Shown piece after piece: positions 46,746 through 59,073 of a stretch of DNA of 64,000 nt. How positions within the stretch are numbered: the first letter of the stretch is position 1; each line of letters opens with the position of its first letter. The DNA is taken from positions 60,578,769 to 60,642,768 of the forward strand of contig CAMZMU010000063.1 of the NCBI GenBank assembly GCA_947311845.1, written 5' to 3'. The translations under genes were made by a program, and so were the position numbers. Under the pieces are notes generated by a model. It was not told where the DNA came from. It was given only the letters and a program-made list of their open reading frames with translations, and ran no database searches. Source of the stretch: Poa pratensis (taxonomy: Eukaryota > Streptophyta > Magnoliopsida > Poales > Poaceae).

Positions 46746-49668
46746 AGCTCAATGCAATGTTCAGCTGAGTCCTTTCTGAATTTATGTGCAGTCGTACTAT
46801 GTAAATTACAATACACTATAGGAGCTTCTACTGATCCATTAGGCATGCAAGAGCCACTAACCTGGCTCCTTTTAGTCCTTAGTACGCTACTTCAAATCGA
46901 AGGCCGCAGTTTCTGCTCAACAGCAGCAATCTTAAAAGACACAACTCATAGATCTTAGAAATACATACCTTTTTCAAAATGGAACAAATGTAAACGTGAT
47001 AATAATTGCACGTATATATGTAGTGGAGCACAACCGCAATTAGATTAAAATCACATATGAACCACACCAGCCAATATTTTTCTGACTTGCGTAACAACCA
47101 CACCAGCATCTCAATCCTCCGCTTGACCTACAGCATTCACAGGGGCACTACTCTGACCGTGATGACTGAGCCTTTTTTGAGTATCTCCTTCATAGCCCCT
47201 TTTCAACACCGGCCAATATCTCAAAATCTAGCATAAACAAATGTAGGTTCCTTGGTTAGGGAAAAGCATGGCAAGAAAGCCGAGAGAAGAAAAATACAGG
47301 AAGAACCAAAGGCTAAGACAAAATTCAGGGGATTAAAACAAAGCACATACAGTACATGGACAATGAACACTCAGGTTAAACATTTGTAGTTTTCAATACA
47401 AAATCATATCCAGACAACAAAAAAAATAAGTCACAGGAAAATGATAGCTTCACGTCATAGAAACATGATAGCTTAGTGGTGGCAGTATAAAAAAATCTAA
47501 CTTAAGCCAACGGAGGAAAAAAAAGGTTATGTTGCACAGTTGACCGACAGCTTGACATGGAGATCTCCATCGGTAATCCAGAGCATGGAGATCAATCTCC
47601 TCCAGCCTCAAGGGCCCCATCGACAACCACCGGCCGCCGCAGCCTGGAGGCCAAACTCGACGACTTTCTCATAGGCGGCTGTGCTCCGGGAAGTCGACGG
47701 CACACTCACCACAGGGGATGGCAGAGAGCTCGCTGGCAAGGAGGTGAGGGACCGATTCCCTGTCGTGGTGACTCGGTTCCGCTCTCGTGCTTGACTACAG
47801 AGGCAACCCTAGCAGGCTCGGTCGCCGACGCGTCGTCCTCGGCCTCCTTGCGCGGCTCTTGGATGTGCTACGGGTGGTTACGGCCCGGGAGCCGAGGCTC
47901 CGTCGAGGCCTTGCGCCGCCGACGGGCGACGACGACGACGGTGCCACGGCAGGGGAGGAGAAGGATGGTGGCGGCGGGAGGATGAAGGAGAGAACGCGAG
48001 GGGATTGGAGAGCGAACGCGCGAGGGAATTGGGTCCGGCGGCTAGGTTTTCGATGGGGGAACTGCCCTTTTATATGGTGCGAAATCGACGGCTGAGGTTC
48101 GCTGTGACTTCTCCATCCAACGGCCCGGAAGGAAACTGACACATGGCGGCACGAAAATTAGGGACGTGACCACCAAAAATCGTGGGAAATCGAAAGCTTC
48201 CGTCTTTCGGATATAACATATGTACTTCAGGTTGTTGTCGTGTTAGAAATAAACTGGGGCGGTGGCGCTGTGGTTAATTCAGTTTGGGGTGATTCTTTCA
48301 TTCGGCTCGTATCTTCCTGCATGTGCCCGGGATGCCTGTTCCCGCCGGATTCGCCGACTTCATGAAGCCAAGTCAGTGAGCTACAGTACCGCTGTCTTGC
48401 CTCATTTTCGGCCACCGGATCGCGAACCGACGGGACAGATCGCATGGTACATAACCAGTCGGATTTCCGATCTGGACCGTCAGATTATCTGACGGTTGAG
48501 AAGCAAAGTCAGCGAGTGACTTCGATTCGCAACGTCAGCAAAGCCGCGCCGGCCTGTTGCATACTTTGTATTCAGACCTTCAGCTGCTTAGTCGGCGTTC
48601 TCAATGGAAAGTTGGGGCCGAGCCCTTGGTTAAAAAAAAAATCGGAATTTGGCTTTGGTTTTCTCCAGTTTTCAACAAAGTCAGACTGAACTTCCAACGC
48701 TTATCCGACTGCAGTTGTACAGTATATCATACTATTTTGCTAGTGTGTACAAACATGTTGCGTAGATAATTCCAACGCTGTGTTCAAGCCGTTTTCGCCG
48801 GTCCGAGCAGCATAAACAGGGGCAGAAAATACGCAGGACCAATCGTACACCATAACTGACTCATGATCAAACGCTCACATACTACTCAACCACATCCAGA
48901 TTCCAGAGACGGCTAGTTTTCTTAGTGTGGTTTCCTTGAGATTTTTTTAAGGCTCCTCCATGTGAACTGGGATTCTGAAGCCACGGAAATCAGCCAAGCA
49001 TGCGCGCATGCGGCCGGCGTGTGAAAGCAGCAGATATGAAAATTTAGTCACACACGTAAGTTACGCATCTCCACTGATAGTGATAGCGAAGGATCGATAG
49101 ATGATTGCGTATTAACGCATCACTTATCGTTGCAAAGATTCCATGATTCTAGTGCCAAGACTTTGACCAGCTTACTTACACTGCAAACACACACGATCGG
49201 CACTAGTCTGACAGGATCTCGGTGACAAGGAAAATACTGGAAGATATAAAATTCGTCTGAACTGATCGACTAGTCTTACCGGGATCTCGGCGACAAGAGC
49301 AAAAAAGTTCGCCGGGGCTGGTTGCCGGCGACGGGACGACGGCTCACGGCCGTGAACTGCGCTGTAATTTCCACTCACACATCGCGGCATTTCACTTCAG
49401 CACGGCTGTCCAGTATGAAAACCGAAAAACTAAGTGCCAACGCCTACAGAATGGCTCGGCCGCTCGGGTCGTCTGTCTGCCTCTCCGGCCACAAACTACA
49501 AGTCAAAATCAATCAAAAACCGTCGAGCCTGCGGTCACGCCATCGTTGTCCTGACCGGCCGTTCCTATCAAGCTAGTGGAGAAGTCCTCTCAATATACAG
49601 TTCTTAATACTCAAAATCATAACCCAATAATTAGCTAATCGAATCCACAGACGCACAAGACCCCAACA
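46746..49668. other. Intergenic DNA, possible minus-strand gene fragment at 47.5-48.1 kb
   Basis: Around 48064-48073 the minus strand reads TATAAAAGG followed by a leader-like CCATCGAAAACCTAGCCGCC and GC-rich sequence down to about 47560, as in the promoter and 5' end of a grass gene. I do not recognise the product, and neither strand's frames contain a domain. The rest is AT-rich without gene. Confidence 0.3.
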
Positions 49669-49683
49669 AATGAGAGATTACAA

Positions 49684-51784
49684 AAGAGGATCAAACTAAT
49701 TCCGGATTATAAAAGTTTAACTGAATGTCAGGTTGAAAGAGGATCCTCCATTCTTATGTGGGAGGACATTGGGCAAGACCATGCATGTAAAGACAAATAT
49801 CCGCAACTTCACTCATACTGTCTCTTCAACAACCAAAGCATTCAACAGTTCTTTCAAGCTGATTCCGTTGATAGGAATTTTCACACTCCACTTCAATTCA
49901 AGCATATCAGCAACTACAGGATCTCCAACTTCAGTTAGAGAACATTCAGCTAAGTAATGATCCTGACAAATGGACTCTCCGAGGTAGTGCGAATATTTTC
50001 TCCTCCAAGAATGCTTACAAGCTACTGAAATCTGGAACAGCAGCTCCGAAAATTTTCAATCAGGTTTGGAAAAGTGAGACAAACTTTTTATAGATAAAGG
50101 GATCTTTATTACTTAAAAAGTTTTAAAAGACAGACTTAACACGAGAGAATTGCTTAAGAGAAAATCTATGCACTTGCCTAGCTATAGATGTGTGCTTTGT
50201 AACACCAATTCCATTGAATCCGCCCTTCATCTCTTTTGGGATTGCCCTTTCTCTCTTGCCTGTTGGGATACACTATTTTGCGAAATATTATTGATTGTAT
50301 TGTATTGATTCTAGATTGAGCCACGATGGGCTGCTTATAAAGGGTACAAAACTTGGAGGGCAAGAAACCTCCTAGAGATAGACTTGAATTACAAACCTAA
50401 ACTACCAAATCTAGCCTAAACCGTATTATACTCTAACACCCCCCGCAGTCGGATCGGTAGTGACGTGAACAGTTGGAGCGTCGCGGACGGTCTGACTGTA
50501 GCACAATCCGAAGTCGCGAATTGGAGAGGGAGCCGAGGTGATAGCCCTTTATGCCGATGTCGATGTAGCCAAGTTGTGGGCGTTGTAGTCGTGGTCGATG
50601 TTATCGTTGTTGGGGTAGTTGAGGTAGACTTTTGCTAGAGTTGATTTAGCCGAGGTAGGCGGCACGCCTTGCCAGGCTTGGGAGTGTCGGGGATGAAAGC
50701 GAGAAGAAGCAGAGGAGATCTCCGTCATCGGTCGGTTGTTGCCGGAGTAGACGAAAATGTTGCAAAAAGTAAATTGTGCAAATAAAAAATAGACTGCAAC
50801 TCTAGCGGCTCGGTTGCGGTGGACGAAGACGGCGTGGTGGTTGTTGAAGACGTTTGTTGGTGTAGATAGTTGTCGGCGAGGTAGTAGATGTCGGGGACAT
50901 TCTTGATGTAGAAAATTGTCGGCGATGATGACCACGAGCGTTGTTGGTGCAGCCCTTGTGTTGACTGCGAGGCGCGTACTTAGGGACGAGCTTGTCTCGG
51001 TCGATGTTGTCGAAGAAGACCCGACGTGGTGACGACGTGGAGTTGCCGAAGATGAGTCGACGACGTGTTGGAGTAGAGGCGCACGTGGCCGGCGAGAAAA
51101 TTTCGACGGACGAAGATCTAATCTACTATTTGCGTGCCCCCGGCAGAGATGAATCTCGCCGGGGGCGGCGTGGCGGATGCGTTGGTGGCTAAACCCTAGG
51201 CTGCGGAGCGGATTGCTCTGATACCATGTAAGATTGTGGAATATTGATTAAATTGCTTGATTGTAGATTGATTACATCGAGTCGCGGTGGGCTGTATATA
51301 AAGGGGTACAAGACTTGGAGACTACGAAACCTAATAGAGATAGACTTGAATTACAAACCTAAACTACCAAATCTAGCCTAAACCATGTCCAAACAAAAAC
51401 AGAGTTACTTCTGTGTTGGAGGAATGTGACCTTGCTATACAAACCCTCCCAAGGAAAATTGCACTTAACATTGTCATCATGGGATGCTGGAACCAAAGAA
51501 ACGATCTCATTGTTCATGGAGTGAGGCCGTCAGTGAACTCTTGGAAACATCTCTTCAAAAGGATCTCAAGATTGTTACTTTCAGAATCAAGACCAAGCAT
51601 CTGGCTGGCTTGAAAGAATGGATGGTCTTGTACCTTCCATAATCTAGCTTTCAGAATTGTCTCATTCTCATGTTAGAAAAAACTGGTGTTGAGTTTGGTT
51701 GTTGCGTTTCTTTGTAAATATTTTGTAATTTTGTTATATATATGAAAATTCCGTAGAAAATTGATCTACGGTTCTTGCCTAAAA
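49684..51784 (+). mobile_element. 5'-truncated LINE, split by a small LTR element
   Basis: Flanks AATGAGAGATTACAA (49669-49683) and AATGAGAAATTACAA (51785-51799) match at 14 of 15 bases. The left part reads as the end of LINE ORF2 with frame breaks: WEDIGQDHACKDKYPQLHS, then DPDKWTLRGS-like and KNAYKLLKSGT, then the zinc-finger-like HLFWDCPFSLACW at about 50230-50270. The right part 51400-51615 has IVIMGCWNQRNDLIVHG, the usual final block, and an A-rich end. Dead element. Confidence 0.75.
50276..51384 (-). mobile_element. Small non-autonomous LTR element (TRIM-like, ~1.1 kb), minus strand
   Basis: Direct repeats about 50276-50438 and 51227-51384 share a long block with GACTTGAATTACAAACCTAA. 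Left of the right LTR, 51215-51226 is GCTCTGATACCA, the complement of the tRNA-Met primer site, and right of the left LTR is a C-rich tract (minus-strand purine tract). The outermost ~16 bp of the right LTR is missing. No Gag/Pol is encoded. It splits the LINE and belongs to the same family as the element at about 59074-61199. Confidence 0.7.
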
Positions 51785-51799
51785 AATGAGAAATTACAA

Positions 51800-52511
51800 C
51801 GAAGATTCTAGACCTTCTAATTCCCGTAGTAGAACTGGATGGCGTTGCCCCGCAATAGCTCTCGTGAAGATGGACAACTTTGTTCGGTAAATTTGTTTAA
51901 AGAAACTCAATACACCTACTACAGTTGATTCGTATAACTCCAAAGTCCAAACTACTATCTGTTGCATTTCTATGGGCTTGGCCTATCCAGGCTAACAAAA
52001 CCTGAAATCTCAAATCCCCATTCAGAATAGATGCAAGTGAGACTAAATTTATATCTACATTGATAGTTGCAGTTGGAACCTTTTATAATGGCAGCTCCTC
52101 TGTGACACTTGTAAGTGAGTGAGAATAATAGCATTTCACGCACACTCCCCCGCCGCCCGGCTCGCCACACAACACATGTACTTCAATTCTTGAACCGAGT
52201 TAGAGCCCGTTTTTGTGGAAGAATATTTTTTTCCATAAGTCATCAAATGTGTGGTACACGTGTCAACACATACAGCCATATGCACAGGCTTAACACATTA
52301 TCTTGACTCTTACACCACGTGGTTCTCCCCCTTTCCGCAGGCTATATAGGCGAAAATAGGACGGACGGCTCGGTGTGCGACGATCCTTTCGCTGAGCTGC
52401 TTGTAGACTTCAAAATTCTGCACCGATAAATAGCCGATAAGATTTTTGGAGACATGAGACACATGAGACAAAGAAGAGCAGGGGATGATGGAGGCGGCGA
52501 TTTGGCTCATA
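51800..52511. other. Intergenic DNA, no gene
   Basis: AT-rich with short frames only. Nothing supportable. Confidence 0.35.
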
Positions 52512-52852
52512 GGTGCACTGCACCTATTACGTAATTTTTTTGTTTTTTCTCAAAATGTCAAAAAATTACAGAAAAAATTCGGATGTACATTAGAACATTA
52601 TGTGTTAGCACAAAAAATGGCGTGGTGAAAAACATTTTTTGTGACCTGTGCAAAAAAGACAAAAAAAAAAGACTCGTATAAACACATTTTGGTGCGTCCG
52701 GATTTGTCTTTTTTGCACAGTCACAAAAAATATTTTTTTCTTCACGTAACTTCATGTGCCAACATAAAATGTCTTGATGTATATGCGAATTTTTATTTTG
52801 AATTTTTTGACATTATCAAAATTGTTTTTTGTGTAGTGGGTGCATCTGCACC
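52512..52852. mobile_element. Foldback MITE with long inverted repeats, upstream of YSL copy 2 (341 bp)
   Basis: The left arm starts GGTGCACTGCACCTATTACG and contains TGTCAAAAAATT; the right arm is its imperfect complement ending TGGGTGCATCTGCACC. Smaller inverted blocks around TCGTATAAACAC and TTTTTTGCACAG lie in the middle. Long arms suggest a Mutator-type MITE; I could not find the 9-bp duplication that would show it. Confidence 0.65.
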
Positions 52853-53128
52853 TACTACCCGAAGTGGATTTCCCAGGGATGAGGAAGTGTAAAGGATGAT
52901 CATGTGCTGGGTCCCACAGTTATACATTGTTCATGTGACTATTTAGTTTGAGCAATGACGAGTGGGCCGATATTGTCAGATTTTGTTGTCAAATGACCAA
53001 AAGGGCAGGTTTGTTTTATCTTATTATTTTTTTTGGTAGGTTCTTTTGTTGACCATTAGCCCTGGAATTGTGAGATTTTGATATCTTTTTCAAATATAAG
53101 GTCCCTATAATTGTGGCCCCGATTCGTG
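52853..53128 (+). promoter_or_regulatory. Proximal upstream region of YSL copy 2
   Basis: About 275 bp between the foldback element and the TATA box, AT-rich. No specific metal-responsive element identified with confidence. Confidence 0.3.
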
Positions 53129-53136
53129 TATATAAG
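53129..53136 (+). promoter_or_regulatory. Probable TATA box of YSL copy 2
   Basis: TATATAAG about 100 bp before the ATG at 53235. Confidence 0.55.
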
Positions 53137-53234
53137 TCACGCTATGGGCAGAGCCTAGCACCTTAAGCCAAAGGCAGCGTCCGCGGTCCCTGCTCTTGCT
53201 CACCTGCAGTCTGCACTCTGCAGTCACCGACCAC

Positions 53235-56200
53235 ATGGCCCACGAGACCACCGGCTCGAACGGGGCGGCGGCCGACGTGGAGATGGTGGAGGCGAGCGAG
53301 CTCCGGCGGCGGAGCAACCCAGGCGACCGCGCGCGCCGCGACGGAGAGGGCGCCGTCCCCGCCGAGGAGGAGGAGGCGTCGTCGGTGGAGCAGGCGTTCG
53401 CCGGCCAGCGCGTGCCGTCTTGGCGGGAGCAGCTCACGGTGCGCGCCTTCGTGGTGAGCTTCTTCCTGGCCGTCATGTTCAGCGTCATCGTCATGAAGCT
53501 CAACCTCACCATCGGCATCATCCCCTCGCTCAACGTCTCCGCGGGCCTCCTCAGCTTCTTCTTCACCCGCCTCTGGACGGGCGCCCTCGACAAGGTGGGC
53601 CTCCTCCGGCAGCCCTTCACGCGCCAGGAGAACACCGTCATCCAGACCTGCGTCGTCGCCGCCTACGGCATCTCCTTCAGCGGTAATTCTATAACTCACA
53701 GCTGTCAGATTTTCCTTGCCATGTACGAGCTGGTTTGTCCTCAGTTCCTCACGCTGATTTATCCTGCAATTTAATGCGAGCCGTTAATTTCGTAGGAAAG
53801 AGGCCATAAATAACTATATCGGGGTTATTTATAAAGTTTGCGGCTTGCGTCTAAAATGGAAATAAATAATTCTGGTCATTAAAGCACTGATATAAACATG
53901 GAAACTGTCACAATACTAATTCAATACTAATTAACGGTTCATCTTTGAATTGGTCTAGTTTCACGTTCGTAGTTGAAATATGAGAATTTTATTTTCATAA
54001 AATGCATATTTTTTCAAGTTAAGTGTCCAATTCAGAAATACACGCAGTAAAAAATGCTATTTGACCAAGTAGGTTCATAATAATGAGACCGATGTTACAT
54101 ATATCAAAGTTAAATTTATACATGTGTTTTTTCTGTTTCATAATTATTTGTTCCATGCTCGTTTATTCTACCAATTATACTGTATGTTTTGGAGACTTTT
54201 TTTTGTTCCACCATGAATGGTCATTGAATTTATTACACGTGATTTTTGCACTAAAATATTGCTATATATCCACGTGCTATTTATTCATTGGCATGTAATG
54301 TAATATGATAGGTGTTAGATTTAATTAGTTTATAAATGAGCATATATAAGAAAAAGTATGTTCACAAAATCTCGCAACTACTAGCATGTGGCAACAAAAG
54401 AAATGTGCCTGATACAAAGGTATGCGTGACAACTTGGTAGGGTAGAAGGAGGCATTTATTTAGATCAATTATTTCTCACACTTGTTATACCTGGAACCTT
54501 TGTATTACCGAATATACACTTCACACTTAACCGTTAATTCCTTAGTACGTCGTACCATACTAGGAAAATTGTAAGGTTTGCTAGATATTCCATATGAATA
54601 CATAAGACATGACAACTGTACCTAGAAGCCTCAAGTTTTTGTGGTAATTATCTTTTGGGACAAAGCTTTTTTCATGAATTCCATTTGAACACAGTAAATG
54701 ATATTAGCAAAAAATAAAAAAAACTTATTAAAGCATTATCTTAGTATATTTATTCATTAACTCGTCAAATTCTTTTAGGGGGCTTTGGTACCTACATATT
54801 GGCCATGAGTGAGAGAATCGCTTCGCAAGTACCAGAGGCAAATAATCCTCAAAATATCAAGAATCCACAACTGTTATGGATAATTGGTTTCCTGCTCGTG
54901 GTCAGCTTCATTGGGCTTTTTGGTCTTGTGCCACTGAGAAAGGTCAAATTACTCCTTACCTCTAATATTTTGTGAAGGGGTCGTGTCTATATCATTTTAA
55001 CAAATTAGCACTCTACTTCAGATTATGATCATTGACTACAAGCTGACCTATCCAAGTGGCACTGCAACTGCCTTCCTCATAAACGGCTTTCACACGCCCC
55101 ATGGTGCCAAGATTGCAGGGTGAACATTGTAACTAATTTTCTATGTTAGTCAGCTGTCCACAAGTATAAAATTTGACATGGACATCGTCATTGTACAGGA
55201 AGCAAGTAAAGAAACTGGGCCAATTCTTCGGGCTCAGCTTCTTTTGGGGTTTTTTTCAGTGGTTCTACACAGCAACCGATAATTGTGGATTCCAGAAATT
55301 CCCATCTTTAGGGCTACAAGCTTACAACAACAGGTATAGATTGCACGCTGCAAGTAACTCCCATCAAACTTCTATCATCTGACTTCTGAATTTGATGTTA
55401 CGTTTAAATCTACAGAGTAGATACCTTCCAACATTCTCCGTAATCAAACTTCTTTTTGCTAGGTTTTACTTTGACTTCTCTCCTACCTATGTCGGAGTTG
55501 GAATGATTTGCCCGCATATTGTCAACATATCTGTTCTCCTGGGAGGCATTCTCTCATGGGGAATAATGTGGCCTCTTATAGCCAAGAAAAGAGGTGATTG
55601 GTTCGCTGCTGATCTCCCTGATAGTAATCTCCACGGGATGCAAGGTTACCGGGTAAGAATACACACTTTTCTTAAAGGTTTAGTTATCTTTTCTGCTACT
55701 AAATTCCAAATGGTATTACAGGTCTTCATTGCAATTGCCGTGATTCTTGGTGATGGCCTGTATAACTTCCTCAAGATGCTCTTCCTTACAGTCTGCTCAT
55801 TAAGATCTCAACTCAAGAAGAGTAACGCTAGTACACTTCCAGTCTCTGACGATGAAACAAGTAACAGTGTTGCACCTGTCTCATATGATGAGGAGCGGCG
55901 CACTGAACTTTTTCTCAAAGATCAAATCCCCTGGTACATTGCATATGGAGGCTATGCTGTTGTTGCTGCCATATCCATTGGCACTGTCCCGCAGATATTC
56001 CCTCAGCTGAAGTGGTACCAAATCTTGGTAGCGTATATCGTAGCACCAATACTTGGCTTCTGCAATGCATATGGAGCTGGCCTCACTGATTGGTCTCTTG
56101 TCACAACTTACGGGAAGCTCGCAATCTTTGCTTTCGGTGCATGGACAGGTGCTTCACATGGGGGTGTTCTTGCGGGCTTGGCTGCCTGTGGTGTGATGAT

Positions 56201-56834
56201 GAACATCGTGGCTACTGCTTCTGATCTAATGCAGGACTTCAAAACAGGATACTTGACACTGGCCTCACCAAGGTCAATGTTCATCAGCCAAATCATAGGC
56301 ACTGCAATGGGTTGTGTGATTGCTCCTTGTGTATTCTGGCTTTTCTACAAGGCCTTTGATAATATTGGCATCACTGGCAGCGAGTACCCTGCACCAAATG
56401 CTGCCATCTTCCGCAGCATTGCTATACTAGGCGTCGATGGCTTCTCGTCCCTACCAAAGAACTGCCTCACTTTTTGCGCTGTATCCTTTGCTGCAGCAAT
56501 CCTCGTCAACTTGATAAAAGACCTGGTGCCAAAGAAGGTAGCAGGATTTATACCGATCCCGATGGCTATGGCAATACCATTCTATCTAGGATCATATTTC
56601 GCGATCGATATGTTCATCGGGACAGTGATCCTTTTCATCTGGCAAAAGTTGGACAGGGCCAAGTCAGACACATATGCGCCTGCAGTTGCTTCCGGCATGA
56701 TCTGCGGCGATGGACTGTGGGTTTTGCCGCAGTCAGTTCTTGCTCTTGCCAAGGTGAACCCTCCTATCTGCATGAAGTTTCTGTCGAGGGGGGTGAACGA
56801 CAAGGTGGACCTTTTCCTTGAAACATTATCGTAG
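53235..56834 (+). CDS. YSL: Yellow Stripe-like (YSL) metal-chelate transporter, copy 2, intact, 715 aa
   Basis: Exons 53235-53682, 54779-54942, 55022-55119, 55199-55333, 55463-55652 and 55722-56834 join to 2148 bp with GT-AG introns and no internal stop. The product is an OPT-family membrane protein expected to import Fe or other metals chelated by nicotianamine or phytosiderophores. It has an acidic N terminus with an EEEEAS run, then membrane segments beginning at [20 protein letters not shown]. Conserved stretches include [77 protein letters not shown] and [11 protein letters not shown]. Length suits the family (about 670-720). The ATG is the first in frame after the TATA box. Exon 1 is very GC-rich, later exons are not. 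It is head to head with copy 1; exons 2-5 have identical lengths in the two. Assignment to the YS1 subgroup is inference. Confidence 0.93.
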
Positions 56835-56970
56835 AATGTTCTTGAAAAGAGGAGTTACAGTTATATGAATCGAAGATTCGGATTGATTGTCAATTATCCA
56901 GTTACTCAGAATAAGCTAGTGTGTACTAGATAACTAGAACTATGTACAGAGATGAGTGTCAAGTGTATTA

Positions 56971-57094
56971 CTCCCTCCGTTCATAAAAGGATGTCATAAC
57001 TTTGTTTAAATTTGCATGTATCTAGACATAATTTAGTGTGTAGATATATGCACATATAGGCAAAATTGAGACATCCTTTTATGTACGGAGGGAG
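56971..57094. mobile_element. Stowaway MITE just downstream of YSL copy 2 (124 bp)
   Basis: CTCCCTCCGTTCATAAAAGG and the complementary CCTTTTATGTACGGAGGGAG, with TA at 56969-56970 and 57095-57096. It starts 136 bp after the stop codon and so probably lies in the 3' untranslated region. Confidence 0.88.
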
Positions 57095-57401
57095 TAGTTT
57101 ATTCTGTGTGCTGTGTGTACAAACGGTGGGGCGTGAGTTGCAGCTAGCAAGCTATCTATGAATTGTAATCTGAAATGAGTTATGAGTTGTTCTCTGCTGT
57201 TGTCCTGGTGTGATTCACAGCTTCGCTTGGAGCATACTAGTATAATGTTGCAGTTTGGATCAGGTACAAAATCGGTTCAAGATACAAATAAAAAAAGGCC
57301 AGCTCACCCGTTTGGACGCACATGCCAGTCGCCATCTTCTCCGGGTGGATATTTCGTCAAACACCTTGCGTGCGCCACCCCAGTTTGCGTCATCCCGGCC
57401 T

Positions 57402-57782
57402 ATGTCGACCACGACAGCGTTGAAAACTCGTAAGATTCCACGGTCAATCTTCACGCCTATGCCAGATGACGACGGGAAAATCAAGATTCCAAAGCACGAA
57501 TTAGCGATTACCATAGATATGGAACGGAATTGCATTGAACCCGACTCAGATCTGGAGGTGAATGGAAAAAGAAAAAAAAGATGGCGGGCACGGACGCCGG
57601 ATCAGCCACCTGAGACAAGCGAATTCTGGGCGCGGCGCAGTGCAGGGGAGTTCACCGGAAGGCCCATTTCCAGTGTGCTTACGTATGTAACTCGTGAACC
57701 TGTGGCCTCATGCCCATTGCCTAGTTCATTTTTTTCTGTCTCCGCCCACAACGGCCTTGCAGTCTTGCACTCTAGCGCCTAG
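57402..57782 (+). other. Unrecognised open frame (126 codons from first ATG)
   Basis: The frame is open from before 57255; the first ATG is at 57402. The middle is charged (MPDDDGKIKIPKHELAITI, then GKRKKRWRARTPDQ). No known domain, no homologue I can name, no clear promoter. It may be a fragment of a gene or chance. Confidence 0.2.
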
Positions 57783-58085
57783 ACGAGCTCCGCAGGCCTC
57801 CACATCTCCATAACTCCATTGGCATCGCTCTGCCCCTGCTCTGTTTTTTGTAGACCGCCGCATCTGCTCTGTTTTGGAGCAGAGGAGATGAAGGCAGCGC
57901 TGGTGTTTTATTCTTTTTTATTCTGATGCAACTTACTACTTTTAAATAATCTAATTTGTTCCTTGCATTTGAGCAAAGCAGAGTATGAAGATGCTCGCAT
58001 TTAAACATAGTGCTGCCTTCGGTCTAGAACACAGGGTGTTTAAGGCATTCAGCCTGTCAAACAATTTATCTTTGACCATTTCTAA
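57783..58085. other. Intergenic DNA, no gene
   Basis: Nothing supportable beyond short frames. Confidence 0.35.
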
Positions 58086-58270
58086 AGACGAAATAGGTTT
58101 TCGCCCGCTTTATAAATAAAGCACAACGGCCGAACCGATACAAGGTGATGAGAAACAGAACAAAGATAAACAAAAAAGGAAGAAAGGAAACCGGACTTGC
58201 CACCAAAGACCCCGGCGTGAGTTCGAAAATACCGAGGCTCCACGACAACGCCCCCAAGAGGGTGATGACC
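58086..58270 (-). mobile_element. LINE-like 3' fragment, minus strand
   Basis: CCCGCTTTATAAATAAAGC followed by AACGGCCGA-type sequence is the complement of a common 3' end of grass LINE-like copies. Short and without target duplication. Confidence 0.35.
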
Positions 58271-58779
58271 ATTTGTAAAGAAAGAACTGGAGTAATACTA
58301 TCCGAAACATCGGACGTATATTGCTAGTGGTATCATAAAACAAACTATATACTATAAGTTTATTTCTATGTGAGGCAACATGTTTGCACACAGATTCGCT
58401 GGTCAAAGCACTATCTTGAAGGCGTGTGGATGTCCTGAAAAGTGAAAACCTACTACACATTAGGCCATAGAAAATATCTAATAAAAGGAAACTAAGATTT
58501 TTTTTAGAGTAAAATGAAACTACGATAAGTAGACGAATAGAACGCCATTATATAGAGAAATATATTCTCAACAAAGAAACTCTATTAAGTTGAAACAGTA
58601 CGAACCTACTACGCAAGCTAACTACCAATATACGGTGATACAAAGTCACAAGACTACATGATCAACCAGCAAGCCATAAACTGTGAAATCAATGAAATAT
58701 CAAATGGTATTACTTCTCATCCACTTCGCAACTCGGTGTCTAAACCAGAATTGTATTTTTTTTTGCAATATATGAGTAA

Positions 58780-59073
58780 TATCAGAAATATAACATATTG
58801 CACGGTCCTTTCCATCAGTTCGGACTTTTGAGATAGTTGACTAGTGTATCAATTTAATATAGTATCGGAGCCCGAGGTTTAGAGTTCAAATCTTGGCCAG
58901 CGCGGTATTGAAATAAATATATGCGGACAACATAAATCCACGTCCTAGGCTCATGAAGAAAAAGTCCATAGTCTCGATTTCTCGTGAGGGGGAGTGTCAG
59001 AAATATAACATATTGCACGACCCTTTCCATCAGTTCGGACTTTTGAGATAGTTGGCTAGTGCATCAATTTAAT
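58780..59073 (+). mobile_element. SMART/TRIM-like miniature LTR retrotransposon (294 bp)
   Basis: Two ~79-bp direct repeats (58780-58858 and 58995-59073) starting T(A/G)TCAGAAATATAACATAT differ at 4 positions. After the first is TAGTATCGGAGC at 58860-58871, 2 mismatches from the tRNA-Met primer site TGGTATCAGAGC; before the second is a purine tract GTGAGGGGGAG. The 136-bp interior is non-coding. The size agrees with the SMART group known in grasses. No clear 5-bp duplication was found. Confidence 0.75.

Noticed and set aside
55653..55721. Treating YSL copy 2 exons 5 and 6 as one exon because the frame stays open
   Set aside because: The 69-bp segment has GT-AG ends and adds residues absent from the family; copy 1 has an intron at the same place.
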